Under the pieces are notes generated by a model that did no database searches, was not told the DNA's origin, and saw nothing but the letters and a program-made list of their open reading frames with translations. A DNA stretch of 64,000 bases. Origin: Chlorokybus atmophyticus (Eukaryota > Streptophyta > Chlorokybophyceae > Chlorokybales > Chlorokybaceae). Position numbers and translations under genes: made by a program. Position 1 is the first letter of the stretch. Every line of letters begins with the position of its first letter. Shown piece after piece: positions 27,153-44,373 of the stretch. The stretch covers positions 76,121 to 140,120 of the forward strand of contig RHPI01001202.1 in assembly GCA_009103225.1 (NCBI GenBank), read 5' to 3'.

Positions 27153-29545
27153 GTCTACCAGAAGCAGCCATGGAAGCACGCAGTGCATAATATTAAGCAC
27201 GTGCTCAATCTGCAACAGTATTTAGCGCTGTTGCTGTAAATTGTAGTTAGGTGTTGGCTCACATGTTCAGTGGCGTGCAGCTTGCTGTCATGTAAGTTAT
27301 GTTTGTTAACTTCTCCTCTCCTTCATGCGGGGTGTCACTGCGCGTGTAGTATGTGCAACAAGTCACCTCAACGCCACGTATACAACCATCGAGTTCAAGC
27401 GCGCACCTGACGTGCTATCTACCCTCTACCTCTAACCCTACCAAACCGCGCCTCTGTCAGTCATGCATGCACTGCAGCCTTGGCTAACTGCATGCGTTGT
27501 GGTTCACGGCTTCATCGCAGCAGCGGCGACAACGACAGCAGCAGGAGGACGTGGACGACCCCTCCCCTCCCTCCCCCCACACTCTCGCCGCCACGCTCTC
27601 TCCTCCACCCTGCGACTGCCGTCGCTTTGTTACGTTTACGCCTACCGGCGCGCAGCACGCATATGAGTGCACGGCCGTGTCGCTGTGTCACTCAAGTGTC
27701 ATGCAGATGGCTTGGCATCAGCAATACAGCAGTGAGCTCCGCTAAGCATCATTGGTTGTGGTTTGCTTGCACTTGTGCTCATCACAGGAGTGCATGCAAT
27801 GCTTCACAGATGCAAGTTGGGGGTGGTGATCTCCCAGTTCATCAGGTTCGGGAACATTTCATGTGGGAGATGGTGCAGCTGTTATGGGGTATGGTGGCTG
27901 AGGGCTATCACATGCGGGCTTTGCTGGGAAAGTTGCGGGCAAAGATGTACCAAATGCAAGGGAAGGTGTACGATATGTCTTACCAGCAGCTGTACGTCAT
28001 GGTGGCTACACGGTGTACCACCTCGACATAAGTGAGTGAGGTAAGTTTGGTAAGTGGTTACGCATGTGTGGGGAGCAGAGTGTCTGCCCGCGCATGTACG
28101 CATTCGTTGTTGGCTTGGTGCACAGTTCAGTGACTGCCCACTTGACAACTTGACTGATTGCTTGACTGACTGCCTTACTAACTGCTAACTCAATGACTGT
28201 GTGGACATCATTCTCAACGGCATTCGCGCTGGCACCTGCCGATCCCCTGCAGCCATGGCTTCGGTCTTACCACACAACTTACAAGACCTGCTACACAGCC
28301 TCAGCCGCCATCGCTGGCGCTCATATGCACAGCACTGCAAGCATCCCCAACCTCCGCCCTGCCTAAACTGCCTGCGCTTGCTGCTGCTGCTACGCGCTAT
28401 CCATTGTCTTGCCCTCGGCCTGCAAAGCCTGCGTCCTTACCTCTACCGCCTGTTGCACAGGTCTGCTTTGCAAACTCGACACTACTTGCCCTGCCCTGCT
28501 GCCTCTGCCCTCCCCTCCCTCCGCCTTGCACCAGCACTTAGCTAGTGCACATAGGTTACTTAGTGCCCTTGCCCTTTTTATTGAGCTGCCATTGCCCGTG
28601 TGCTTGCTGGTGCTTGTGCTGCCTGTGCATGCGTTGTGTCAACTTCTGGGAAGCCTATGCACGTGCAGGTTGCAAAAAGTACATCGCTTTACAACGCTTC
28701 TAGACGCCGTAACCTTGGTTGCTTTTGGTTGGGGATGTGTGAAGTGAGAGGGGTGACCAACAGGTGCTGCCCAACATGGCGTCCACCACTGCACTGCATG
28801 CCGCAGAAACGGCATGGGTGAGTCAACATGCGCAAGCGTCGTGCTGAGGAAGGATGGTGAAGTAACATAACTCACATAAGAGTTGCGGTGAAGCAAACAT
28901 GCAATCCGAGTCTACAGTATCCCTGTTCGGATTCACTGCACCACAAATTTCATGCACCAACTCCACCTGAAATGCAGCTGTGATGCTCTAGCTCCAAAAG
29001 TAGGTGTGCAGCTCGTGGTCAAGCATGCTGATTACGAGCTGCACACCTACTGCAGCTCGTGATCAGCATGCTTGACTTGATCAACCTTGTGCAGGTCTGG
29101 TCATTGCAGCGCTATGGGACTTTGCTGGTGCTGTATGGTGTTGGTGTTGATCAGCCTAGAGCAGGTGTTATGCCAACACAGATGCCCATGTTGCGTCTGC
29201 CCAGGGCTGGCTACGTGCAAGGTCCCAACCAGGCACACGTAATGCGCATTACTGCCAACAATGGATGCCCACTGCTACGGGCTGGTGTGGAAGTCTTCAA
29301 CATAACGCACTCACAGCACGATCCATGTTGTAACCAAAAATACCAGTACCTGCGCCAGCAGTACTCTTGGTAGTGACTTTGTGAAATGGCTTAAACTGGT
29401 GGTTTATCTTCCACACGGCCATTACGCCACCAAGGCAAGGTTGTGTCGCTGTGCACCAGCAGGTGTGACAGTTCCAATCAGCACATTGGCTCCACATTAG
29501 AGTAGAAATGGCCACATACAGACCAGCAGTACAGGTGTTGCAACT
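27153..29545. other. convergent region, no gene recognised
   Basis: It lies between the nucleoside-transporter stop (+) and the Myb-protein stop (-). Open st stretches exist on the plus strand (about 27690-28031, about 29059-29373), but I recognise no domain and could not build a spliced model. A nested inverted repeat lies at 29000-29075. Confidence 0.4.
29000..29075. repeat. nested inverted repeats
   Basis: GTAGGTGTGCAGCTCG (29000-29015) pairs perfectly with 29035-29050. The spacer segment TCAAGCATGCTGAT recurs as its reverse complement at 29062-29075. Two interleaved hairpins are therefore possible. Confidence 0.85.
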
Positions 29546-32500
29546 TCAGACTACCACAACAGCCTCAACAAGGTCCTGCTGCAATGCGGGTACATAATGA
29601 GGAAGCAGAACATCTAAGGAGTCCGACAGTGTGTACGTTCCAGACCGTTGTTTCAGCGTCCTCCATCTGTTGCGACACTCTCCGCCACTCCTGCCATACA
29701 ACCAATGTATTATGCTTCAGGCAGATCGGCAGTCAGTAGAAACCTCGGCAAGTGCGGCTGACATGTTGGGTAGTAGTGTATCCCAAGGAACTTCTCCTTC
29801 ATCGTCCGCGCCAGATTGCATCAAACTGCAACAACACCACGCACTCATAATCATGCTTTGGCAAGTTGTGACAGTTTTGAATATGTCATGCCTTTGAAGT
29901 AATTGCAGATCTGTCTCGTCGCTCCATGCTGATTCTCCCACACTCCTGTTGGGCATAAGCTGCCGGTACCTGCCCAACGCATGATCAACTTGCAGAACTG
30001 CCTCATTGCAAAAGTTCAGTTTGGCAAGGCAGCATGTACGAGCAAGTCCAAGCACACAAAACGCAAGTCAATTTACCAATGCCTAAGACACTGGCCATGG
30101 GTACGACTGCCAAGCCTGGCTGCTATGGCATCCCAGTTAATGTTTGTTGCTGCGGACAGTTCTTTCCAATTGATGTCCGCATCGTCAGCCAGCTCCTCCC
30201 CCTGTACCGTGCGCTGCGCTCTGATGGACTGCTTCACCAGCTGCGTAAGCAGCACATCCTCTTCATGCGTCCACTTGCCTGTACAACATACAAGATTGAC
30301 CCTATGTGCGCTTGCGAGGAAGTCCAAATAGCAACCCAAGTCACTGCATATGGTGACTCACTGAGCTTCTTGCCCCCAACGCGTATGTCCCTCCATCTAT
30401 CACGGCAATTAGGAGCGGCACGACCGAGCTCCTGACCAATCTTCAACCATGCGTTGCCATGTTGTTCAAACAACCTGCAGCAAGAATGACACAGAGAGGT
30501 CAGTGTGCTGTTTCAGGGTGATGTCCAAGCGGCAGTGCATGCATACATGTGTCATGCAACGCATACTTCCAACAGCACGTACGCCAGAAGCTGTCCATCC
30601 TGTTCCTGGGTCCATTTGCCTTGATAATTGCCAGGGTCGTACGCTCGCCTTGCATGCGCCCAGCAGGCCTTTGCGGTTCTGCGCGGAAGCGCCTTAGCTG
30701 CCACCACACAACAAACATAAAGTCACGCATCAACGGCAGAAGCCAGTACATAGATTGCAACAGCGAGCCTGTTTGAAGTAGTAACGTCATACCAATCTCC
30801 AGCCAAGCTCCGCGATACTTTGTATTGCTTCTTGTCTTCAAGACTGCTTCATAACCTTCTGCACCCAACTCCCGATCCTGCAGAAAGACGTGTGAAGTGC
30901 AGACGGAGCAAACATGCATATCTTCATATTTAAAAACTTTGACCAGTAACTAGCACAACGTCTGATGATTGTCACACGGTTGTAAGCCTTTGGCCACGCT
31001 TGAATCTTTAGGGTAAAACTCCACATGATGTGGTTCCCATATATAATAAGCTGTCGCACACCAGCAGGACCAGCCCTTGCTGAGGCATTCCTACAACGCT
31101 TGCATGCGGACACTTACCATTACGTATTGTTGGAGGGCAGCAGCCAACTTCTTGTCTTCCTCTTTGCTAAACCTCCCGTGCTTCGCGTCCTTGCGGTGGA
31201 GGTCCGCAAGCCAAGCGCTCTGTAATGTGCTGGGTTGCCGCTGCACAGCGTCACAGAGCGTAAGCTCGTTGGCACGCAACACACCCAGTCTGTCGCCGGA
31301 CAGTTAGCCGCGCACCCAACCCCTGATCATGACCAGACTGTTGGTCTTGTCACGGCAGTGGTCAGCAGCAGCATGATGGCAAACATGCCAGCACTACCGG
31401 TATCACGACAATGCAGGGTAAGGGCGTCGTCGACCACGCAAAGCAAGCATAAGGTGACCACAATTGGAACTGCTGACACGTTGCAAGACACAAGCATGCC
31501 AGAAACGAACACCGTGCCACCTTGCACAAACAACGCAGCAAGACAAGCGAGGCAATGACTTGCTAAAGCAGCCCGGTAACTGCTATTTTGAGTTGCCTGT
31601 AGAACTTCATGTTGGTGGAGCGACTAGAAAATGGTGCTTGATCATCATCATTGGACATGATGTCCAATGTACCTTTTTCCGAGCAGGCACAATCACGTCA
31701 TTGCCCGAGCTGACCAGCGCTTGCCGTGTCTGCCTCTGCTTCTCCCGCTTTTGCTGAATTACATAAAAGATTAGCGCACACTACATGAGAGACAAACTGT
31801 CACCAGTAGAAACACACCTGCTGTGTCTCAGTTGTCGTTGGCACCTCTGCGACTGCTGACTCAATGTGACGCTGCTGCATGCAGGGCAAGTCAATCGGCT
31901 GTGCAAGCAGCAAAAATCATGCGAAGAGAAGCTAATGCGAAATGGGCATGTTCACTTGCAAGCCTGCATTCTGCATGCTTGTGTATGGCACATCAATAAT
32001 TCTCTCACACACACGTACAACTGCCGAAGCAAGCAGAAGCAGGGATTCGCTTACCAATGAGCTGTTAGTGTTGTCATATGAGGCAGTGGCATTGTCAACA
32101 GCTCGCTTCCGCTTTTGCTTCTTGCGATGCTCTCGAGGCTGAGCACCATCTGCCACAGTCTGTACATGTATGCGTCTCAGAAGAGTTTGTATACCCAGCT
32201 TTGGCAATGCTTTCTAGCTGATGGCAAGCCTAACATCAGCTACACAGCTGGCTTGAATACGCAGGCAACAACGACAGATGTACGTCAACGCCACAATGCT
32301 GATTGTTGATGCCAGCGTCACCATGCGGTGATCGCAGGCAGCATTTCAAGCAGCTACACACTGCCACTGCGTGCAGATAACTAAGGACAGTGCGAAGGCG
32401 CTGATTGACACATTATGTGCGTAGACCCATACATGTACCTGAATTTGTAGGTTTGTAGGTTCAGCAATCCAGAACTCATTTTCTTTCGTTGCCGTTTTAC

Positions 32501-33476
32501 TCTGGCGAAAAACAGCAAAGGATTGGCAAGCTAAGCTCAGGCACATAACCATCAAGTAGTTGGGTTGTACATCATGCCAATTTGACACAAACCGATGAAA
32601 GCAAAACCACAGCAACTCACCTTGCCATCCAAATTGCCGCTTTCCTCCACAACCGAATGCTTGTGCTTAGACTTACGACGTTCTTGCGTGGTTTCCGGTG
32701 CCATCATCTGCAAGAGGGCAACAAACAGTGCTCAGTACACCACTTGCACCTGCCTTGCTGGTGTCTCACAGACAGGTCCCAACAAACCTGTTCCGTGGCT
32801 TCAGGCTCGTCGGCAACCTTTCTCTTCCGCTTCTTTGGCTCCTCCTGGCAAAAGACAAGCCAGTATACATGCGAATGGACAGTAGCACAACTCTTACTGA
32901 GCAACAGCAAGCCACAGCACGTTTCAAGCACACTGTAAGTTTGATGTAACAGCAGAGAACGACTTCTCGCGATAAGGCAGCAGCTTTGACGCCCACCACG
33001 CAAAAGCTCTGAACAGCACCTTTGGTTGTTCTGGAAGGTGGCCTTCTTGTAGGACAGCTGAGCTTCTGTGTCGTTCCTCATGCTGCCAGCATGCATGGAA
33101 CTTGCATGAGCACCACGGCCGCAAGTGGCGATAATCAGATATGGCTTGATGCAAGCGTACCTGATTGCCATTGATTGTGCTGGGCAGCATGTTAGCTTCC
33201 ATCACCTCGTGAGTCCCCGGTACAACACGAGATTGTTTCTTGTGCTTCTTCTGCTTGCTGCTTGGCTGTGGTCGCAAGCGTATGTCACTCATATATAATT
33301 GCTGACAGGGAGAAACCAAATCACTGCTCGAAGAACAGCTTGCAAGCCGGTCTCAATATCAAACGCAAGTTAAATTATACCGTGAAGTGTGCAGTGTGTT
33401 GCTGCTTGCACTGAGCTCTGCAGCTTGCTTTCTAAATGTCTACCTTCTGCTGAACGCCATCCTCGCTGACAGCCAT
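29546..33476 (-). CDS. Myb/SANT-repeat protein of the TTF-I/Reb1 type
   Basis: Probable DNA-binding nuclear protein like RNA polymerase I termination factors. Exons in coding order: 33444-33476, 33161-33301, 33020-33082, 32788-32844, 32621-32707, 32439-32501, 32055-32159, 31818-31874, 31673-31753, 31118-31240, 30793-30877, 30567-30697, 30362-30474, 30077-30278, 29763-29969, 29546-29690. Length is about 560 aa. The N-terminal third is Lys/Arg-rich with NLS-like clusters (KKRKRKVADEP, KKQKRKRAVD). The C-terminal half holds SANT/Myb-like units: GRFSKEEDKKLAAAL, KWTQEQDGQLLAYV, HGNAWLKIGQELGRAAPNCRDRW, KWTHEEDVLL, NWDAIAARLGSRTHGQCLRHW, and SAWSDETDL...WDTLLPNMSGGECRNRW. The join 30567 to 30474 is out of phase by canonical sites, so a sequence error or odd splice is likely there. 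Exons between 31241 and 31672 may be missed. Target DNA is unknown. Confidence 0.8.
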
Positions 33477-35203
<1,727 letters not shown>

Positions 35204-38200
35204 ATGGCTCCCAATCGTGCACTAGCCGTCAACACTTCCAACACCAACATTCCAGCAGATTGGCTGATGGCCGGTTTCGTACCCGCTCGGGAGCGCCCCA
35301 ACCTCAGTCGCATACAGGTACAGACACGCGTCCATAGCTGGCAGACACCTATAGCAAGGCCTGTCAAGCTGACCAGCTCTGTGCAGGTTGCACCCCTGCC
35401 TGTCACACCAAGGATGCACGACTACCAAGGCTGGGGAGATAGTCCGCAAACTGAGTGGCAAGAGGAGGCGCCGCTGGCACTGCCGCTGCCACCTCCTCTA
35501 GAGAAACCCACCACTGACCAGAAGGATGTGGAAGTTGCACAGCCCTCACGAATACAGACTCCAGCCGGCCCCGGCCCGGGATCAACAGCCAACGCCAGCA
35601 GTGCAGAGCCGCAACGAGCCATTCTTCTGGCGCCTGTTGCTCACTTAGCGCTTGGCACCCCTGAGGTCAGTTTGGCACAGCACCCTCCTAGCCCGCGTAT
35701 GCTTGGCACTCATGCGCAAGCTGCTCACCAGCCCTTGAAGCCTGACTCCCCCAAGAGACCGCTGAAAGCAACTTGGAGCTCGCTTGGAGTTTTGCATAGA
35801 CGGCGCACTCATGACTTCAGAGACAGATTGCCGCGCAGAGGAAGTAAGCAGCTTCTCCTCTAGAACCAACTTTGAAACTCTGGGCTGCTGGCATGCAACG
35901 TTAAAGTAATCAACGATGGTAGAGCGATGTCTTACGTGTGTTCCAATCAACATGCTACCTCAGGCACAGCCAGCGATGCGAGCGCGTCAGTGCGTTCTAG
36001 TTTGACGAGCTTGTCTGACAACATTGACCCAATAAAGGTTAGGACGATCCAGCAATGCGTATGTCGTTCCTGCAACTCGGTTTGTTCTACCTGCATGAAG
36101 TTCTGGCAACTCAATTCTGTTCTGACCTCTGCAGGCTTTACCGCCATGGAAGAGGAGAATTTTGCTAGTCGTGGATGGTGTCTGGGGCGCGTCATTTATG
36201 ACGTTGGTTACAATCTGGGCACTGTTTGGTGACGACCTCAAGTTTGTTACAACTTACAAGGATACTGACATTTACTTCCTTGTGCTCTCTGGCACGTGTA
36301 TGGTTCTCTTCGCTATTGAGATTAGTAAGCGTGCACCCCAAGGCTTGTATCTTGTTGTCATAAAGCATCAAGCATGTCATCGCAACATGCCTGCCTGATC
36401 CATCCCTGTCACGTGCAGCGCTTGCGTCTTTAGCCCGGCCAAAGTACTTTGGGCGCTTCTTCTTCTGGCTTGACGTGGTAGCCACTGCATCCTTGGTTTT
36501 GGATTTTCCACAAGTTAACAATGCGCTAACTAGTACGTTGGTACCTTCTGCGACTGCTGCTATGGTAGGTCAACATGCGTGTTCACACTGTTGTTTGCAG
36601 ACGGCTCGAATGATAGCTCCACCACCCTTGCGCGAGCGGCACGAGCATCTCGAGCTGGGACACGCGCTGGCCGGCTTGTGCGCCTCATCCAGTACGCTGA
36701 GTGTTGTCTCGGACGACAGCATGCCTCTTGCTGCTTTCTTGGTGCAGCATGTGATGGTTTTGGTTATTGCTGACAGGTTGGTACGGGTCGTCCAGCTGTA
36801 CCGACTATACTTTGCTCGGCAACGCAAAGGTGACGTTAGAAGCTTCAAGGTGCGTTGTATCTTTGTCGTCACAACCACAAGCCTGACATGCATCCCTGTC
36901 AGTGTCCAACTTGAAACATTGGTCACTCAGGAAGTGGAGCGAATTGAGCGATCACAGCAGACACGTGTGGGCAGGAAGCTTTCTGACTTGACAACTAGGC
37001 GTGTCGTCATTGGCGTGCTGATGATGCTGTTTGCCATCCCGTTGTTTCGGCCTGACCTGTACTGGGCGACACCAGACGCAAATGCTGGTGGCTTACAGGT
37101 AAAGCAGTACAGTTGACCGTCCAGTTAGTAAAGTGCTGCTTGTACGTGACATTTGTTATTCAACTGGTCGTGGTGTGTGCCGATGCTCACATTGGTCTTC
37201 ATGAGCAGCTGCTACATGAAGTGTATGTGCGCCATAAACCTGCCAACGCTACGTACGCTGAGTTTATGCAATCCCCTGCTGGTTCTACCTACCAGACGGC
37301 ACAGCTGGAGTTTGAAGGGCAGAACCCCAACCTGTTACTGCTCGTTGTTGACGGCTACACAGTGTTTTCAGATCCTTATCTGAATCACCTTCGACCACAG
37401 GTATACCCGTAAATAGCGGACGCAATATGAGACCTTGTTGCACTCGTGCAGATTGTCCGCACAGTATTGCACTTGCGCAACCACACAACAATCGGTCATG
37501 TGTGTGCAGGAAGTGCAGAAGGCGATTTATCTGACGAGTACATCAGTACTTGATATGCGAAGCACAAGTCAGCTAACATCAGGGCTGGACATGGCCAGGT
37601 ATGAGCGTGGCATGCTCCATGGTGATGCTTGCCAGGCGACTGTAGTTGTGGTCCATGCTTATTGACCACCCCTGATATGCCTACTTAATAGCCAGAACAG
37701 CGTGTACTCGCTGATATTGTCGCCTGCTGATCTGGTTTCCCATCCATTGCTCAGAACGTTCTTCATCTGCCTTCTGCTTGGAGGAGGAGCTTTGCTGTTC
37801 AGCAAGGATGCGAACAACCTGGTGTTGATGCCGATTGAGCGCATGGTCAAGAAGGTAAAAGGCACATTCTTTGACTAGAGCTGTTTAAGGTCAATGCAAG
37901 TATCGCTGAAGTATCAGGGCAACGTGTTGACCATGTCTCTCACCTGTCAACATGCACGTCAATGTTGACAGGTGAGAGACATGGCGGAAAATCCTTTGGC
38001 CAAGACGTTTTTGGAGGCTGAGGCCCAGCGCGTAAAGGAGCAGAGCGGGGAGCCAGGAGTGTTTGACTTGGAGGTTAGCATGGTGTTGCTCTAGTTTGCC
38101 ATCACTTGTTAAAGAAAGAAGCAGTCAACAGTCTAATGTTCATGTTCATTCAGTAAGCGTGGCGAGTCAAGCAGACCGCGTCACAGAATTGTGTAATGTC

Positions 38201-39985
38201 GCTCACATCTGTCCAAACAGACAACCGTACTGGAGAGAAGCATCAACAAGATTTGCAGCTTGCTGGCCATTGGGTTTGGTGATGCGGGTGCAGAGATTGT
38301 AGGAGAGAACATGAAGAACGGCGGTGACTTGAACCCAATGGTTCCTGGCAAGAAGATGGTAGCCATCTTTGGCTTCTGCGACATCCGGCAATTCACAGAT
38401 ACTACCGAAGTGTTGCAGGCTGATGTGAGTGTGCTGACTGCATGCATGCTGCTTGATACAATGCTTGGCGACAGTGCATGATGAACCTTGTGTTCTGTGC
38501 ATGCATTGGAGTCTGGGACCTTCTCGAGGCATATGGCACACCTGTTTACTTGTGTGATAACACAGATTATGGAGTTTGTGAACTCTATTGCGCGCATTGT
38601 GCACATGGAGGTGCATTTGCACGGCGGTTCAGCAAACAAGAACATCGGTGATGCATTCCTCCTTGTGTGGAAGTTTCCCAAGACCATCGACGCGGAAGCC
38701 TTGGCGCAACCATCACTTGCTGAGCGCCGCCTTATGGAGAAGGTGAGCATTCCGCTGTGACTCCGGTCATTGGTCGCGCAGCATGTGCCAAATAGCCTTA
38801 TGACTGTGTCTGCAACGCACAGGTTGCAGACAACGCCCTGGCATCTTTTTTGGTCATCATGGCGTCATTAAGGAAATCAGTAAGGTTGAAACAGTACGCT
38901 TTGCATCCAGGCATGCGCTCGCGTTTCGAAACAGATTCTTGGGAAGCCAAGATGGGATTTGGCTTGCACGTTGGGTAAGTGCTGTTGCTCTAGCAGATGC
39001 TGCTTCGCCATTGCTGCGTGCTTACAATCTGGAGGTTATGCAGTTGGGCCATCGAGGGAGCCATTGGTTCTGAGTACAAGATCGACGCGTCCTACTTGTC
39101 ACCAAACGTCAACATGGCGTCAAGACTTGAAGCTGCAACTAAGCAGGTACTGTGTGTCACACCCACTTGAGCATGTTTGTGTCCTGGTGCACTGGGGCAA
39201 GTCAGTTGACAGTCTTGTCACAGTTTGGAACACCGCTTCTCATGAGCGAGGACTTTTACAAGATACTGTCCGTGAATGGCCAGGCCCGTTGCCGACAGAT
39301 CGACCGCGTCACTGTCAAAGGCAAGTCCACCCTCCATGCATGCAAACTAACAACTATACATGGCACAGCTACACCAACACGTGTGTTGCACCTCGCAGGG
39401 AGTCATCAACCTATGGGGCTGTTCACCTACGATGTGAACGTGGATGCCATCCGAGTGCTGGACCACAAAGATGATGTCATGACACCCACTGGCGCGCGCC
39501 TAATAGACAGCCCCAGCTTTGCTGAGTTCAAGGACGAGTTCAGCGAGCATCCCGACCTCGTGCGCATGAATGTAATCCATCCAGAGTTTTACCTCAGGTT
39601 CCGACAAGGGTGAGTGGTGTTGAATAAACATTCGCTTTCAGCCCCGTCTTCAGACATCGTCCCCTCAAGCATCTCTGCCAAGCTCACTAGCATGTTGGCA
39701 CGTAACAGACTTCAAGCCTACTTGGCTGGAGACTGGTCGGTTGCCCGCGAGGTGTTGCGCGAATGTGAAGTAAGTGCCATGCTGTACATGCTCAAGTTGC
39801 ATGACGTGCAGCACATGGCTGATGCAGCGTTGTTGACTCGCCTGCATGCGCAGTATATGCGACGCGACGCGAAAGCGCAGCCCTTGTGTGATGGGCCGAC
39901 TCTCACTCTGCTCAATGCCATGGCCGAGCACGGATTTGTCGCACCCGCGGCATGGGCGGGTTTCCGTGAGCTCACTGAAAAGTAG
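35204..39985 (+). CDS. membrane class III nucleotide cyclase with voltage-sensor-like N-terminal half
   Basis: Makes cAMP or cGMP from the nucleoside triphosphate; I cannot tell which. Exons: 35204-35843, 35964-36037, 36135-36324, 36419-36568, 36601-36691, 36777-36849, 36931-37098, 37209-37400, 37510-37598, 37692-37854, 37972-38073, 38221-38424, 38566-38742, 38823-38974, 39044-39146, 39224-39320, 39399-39609, 39709-39769, 39812-39985. Sum 3111 nt, 1036 aa. Order: Pro-rich cytosolic N-terminus (1-240); four S1-S4-like helices (about 240-395), the fourth with spaced Arg (ARAARASRAGTRAGRLVRLI); another helix; an extracellular segment (about 460-580); TM helix FFICLLLGGGALLF; HAMP-like linker; cyclase domain with metal Asp698 (FGFCDIRQFTD) and Asp741 (NIGDAFLLVWK) and NVNMASRLEAAT; helical tail. 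The exon ending at 39320 uses a GC donor. Confidence 0.9.
37931..37984. repeat. perfect 23-bp inverted repeat across a 3' splice site
   Basis: Arm 37931-37953 and arm 37962-37984 are exact reverse complements with an 8-nt loop (GCACGTCA). The right arm contains the acceptor TTGACAG at 37971 and the first 13 nt of the next cyclase exon. The left arm is wholly intronic. Confidence 0.95.
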
Positions 39986-41019
39986 TAAAAGACGCTCGCT
40001 ATTTCTTGGATTGCAGTGAACACATATTGGTTTGATGAGCAGCTGCTAGCGCGCGCGTTGTTGCGATAGAGTATATAGTTAGCCCGCTTTGCTCGACTTG
40101 TTTGTCAGATTCATTCAATCCGTAGTCAGTTTAGGGGTGCTTGTTCGGGTGCTACTGCAAGCAGAGCTGCAACTATATTGTGCGCAGCGCCTAACCGGCA
40201 CTTACAACAGCTGCTAGTATGACAGCACCGCTGCCGACAGGGCAGGGCGCAGGGGCGAGGCAGAGGGGCGGGGCTGAGGGGCGGGGCTGAGGGGCCCTCA
40301 GCCAGGGTTACAACATGCAGAGCTGCGTGGGAATGGCGGGAGGGAGGCTGTGGGTGAAGGAGAACGAGAGAGGGAGAATGGGAGTCCGTCTGCTGCTCAT
40401 GCATCTGGCTGCAAACTGCAAGACTAACTGCAAGACTAACTGACCGCACACGTGTGCAGGTAATGCAAATGCATGCATGTATGTCTGATGGGGGTTGAAG
40501 TAGTTACAATGATTACGTGTGGCTAGTGTAGGTAGACCCCGGTGGTAAATAATCATTGTATGATGATGAGCTTGGTGAACAATGCATGTGTCATGCATGT
40601 TGCATGTATCATGATTACTTGCACTTGCTTTACTGTACACTATCCGTGTCAGTTTGGTGCGTCTGTGTCCAACTACTCTGGACACGGGCAAAACAAGCAG
40701 TTGTGGCCACTGGCTGAGGTTGTATTGTCGGAGTCTTCTCACATGATAATGGGTGCCTTTGTGCAATGCATGCACATGACATGCATCGATAAAGCGCACC
40801 CTGTGGTAGTTTTTCTCAGGGGAAGCGTTGCAGCGGCGCACATAGCAAGGTGTGCTGCGTTGCTGCATACCTTGCGCACATGTCAATTATAACGCTTGCC
40901 ACAGCACTCAACAACGCACGGGGACACCGTTTGCATGAAAGTATGCAAAACAACCGCTCTGGCGGCATGATGGGCAGTGCCATCACTTAAGTTGAGTGAC
41001 TGAACGCCAACAGCGACGC
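39986..41019. other. intergenic region between cyclase and cystathionine beta-lyase genes
   Basis: Both neighbours run on the plus strand. At 40255-40305 there is a tandem GAGGGGCGGGGCTGAG motif (two to three copies), resembling GC-box promoter sequence. I see no gene. Confidence 0.45.

Positions 41020-44373
<3,354 letters not shown>

Noticed and set aside
27480-28031. 183-aa ORF with a plausible exon near 27800-28030
   Set aside because: No known domain and I could not extend it into a spliced gene.
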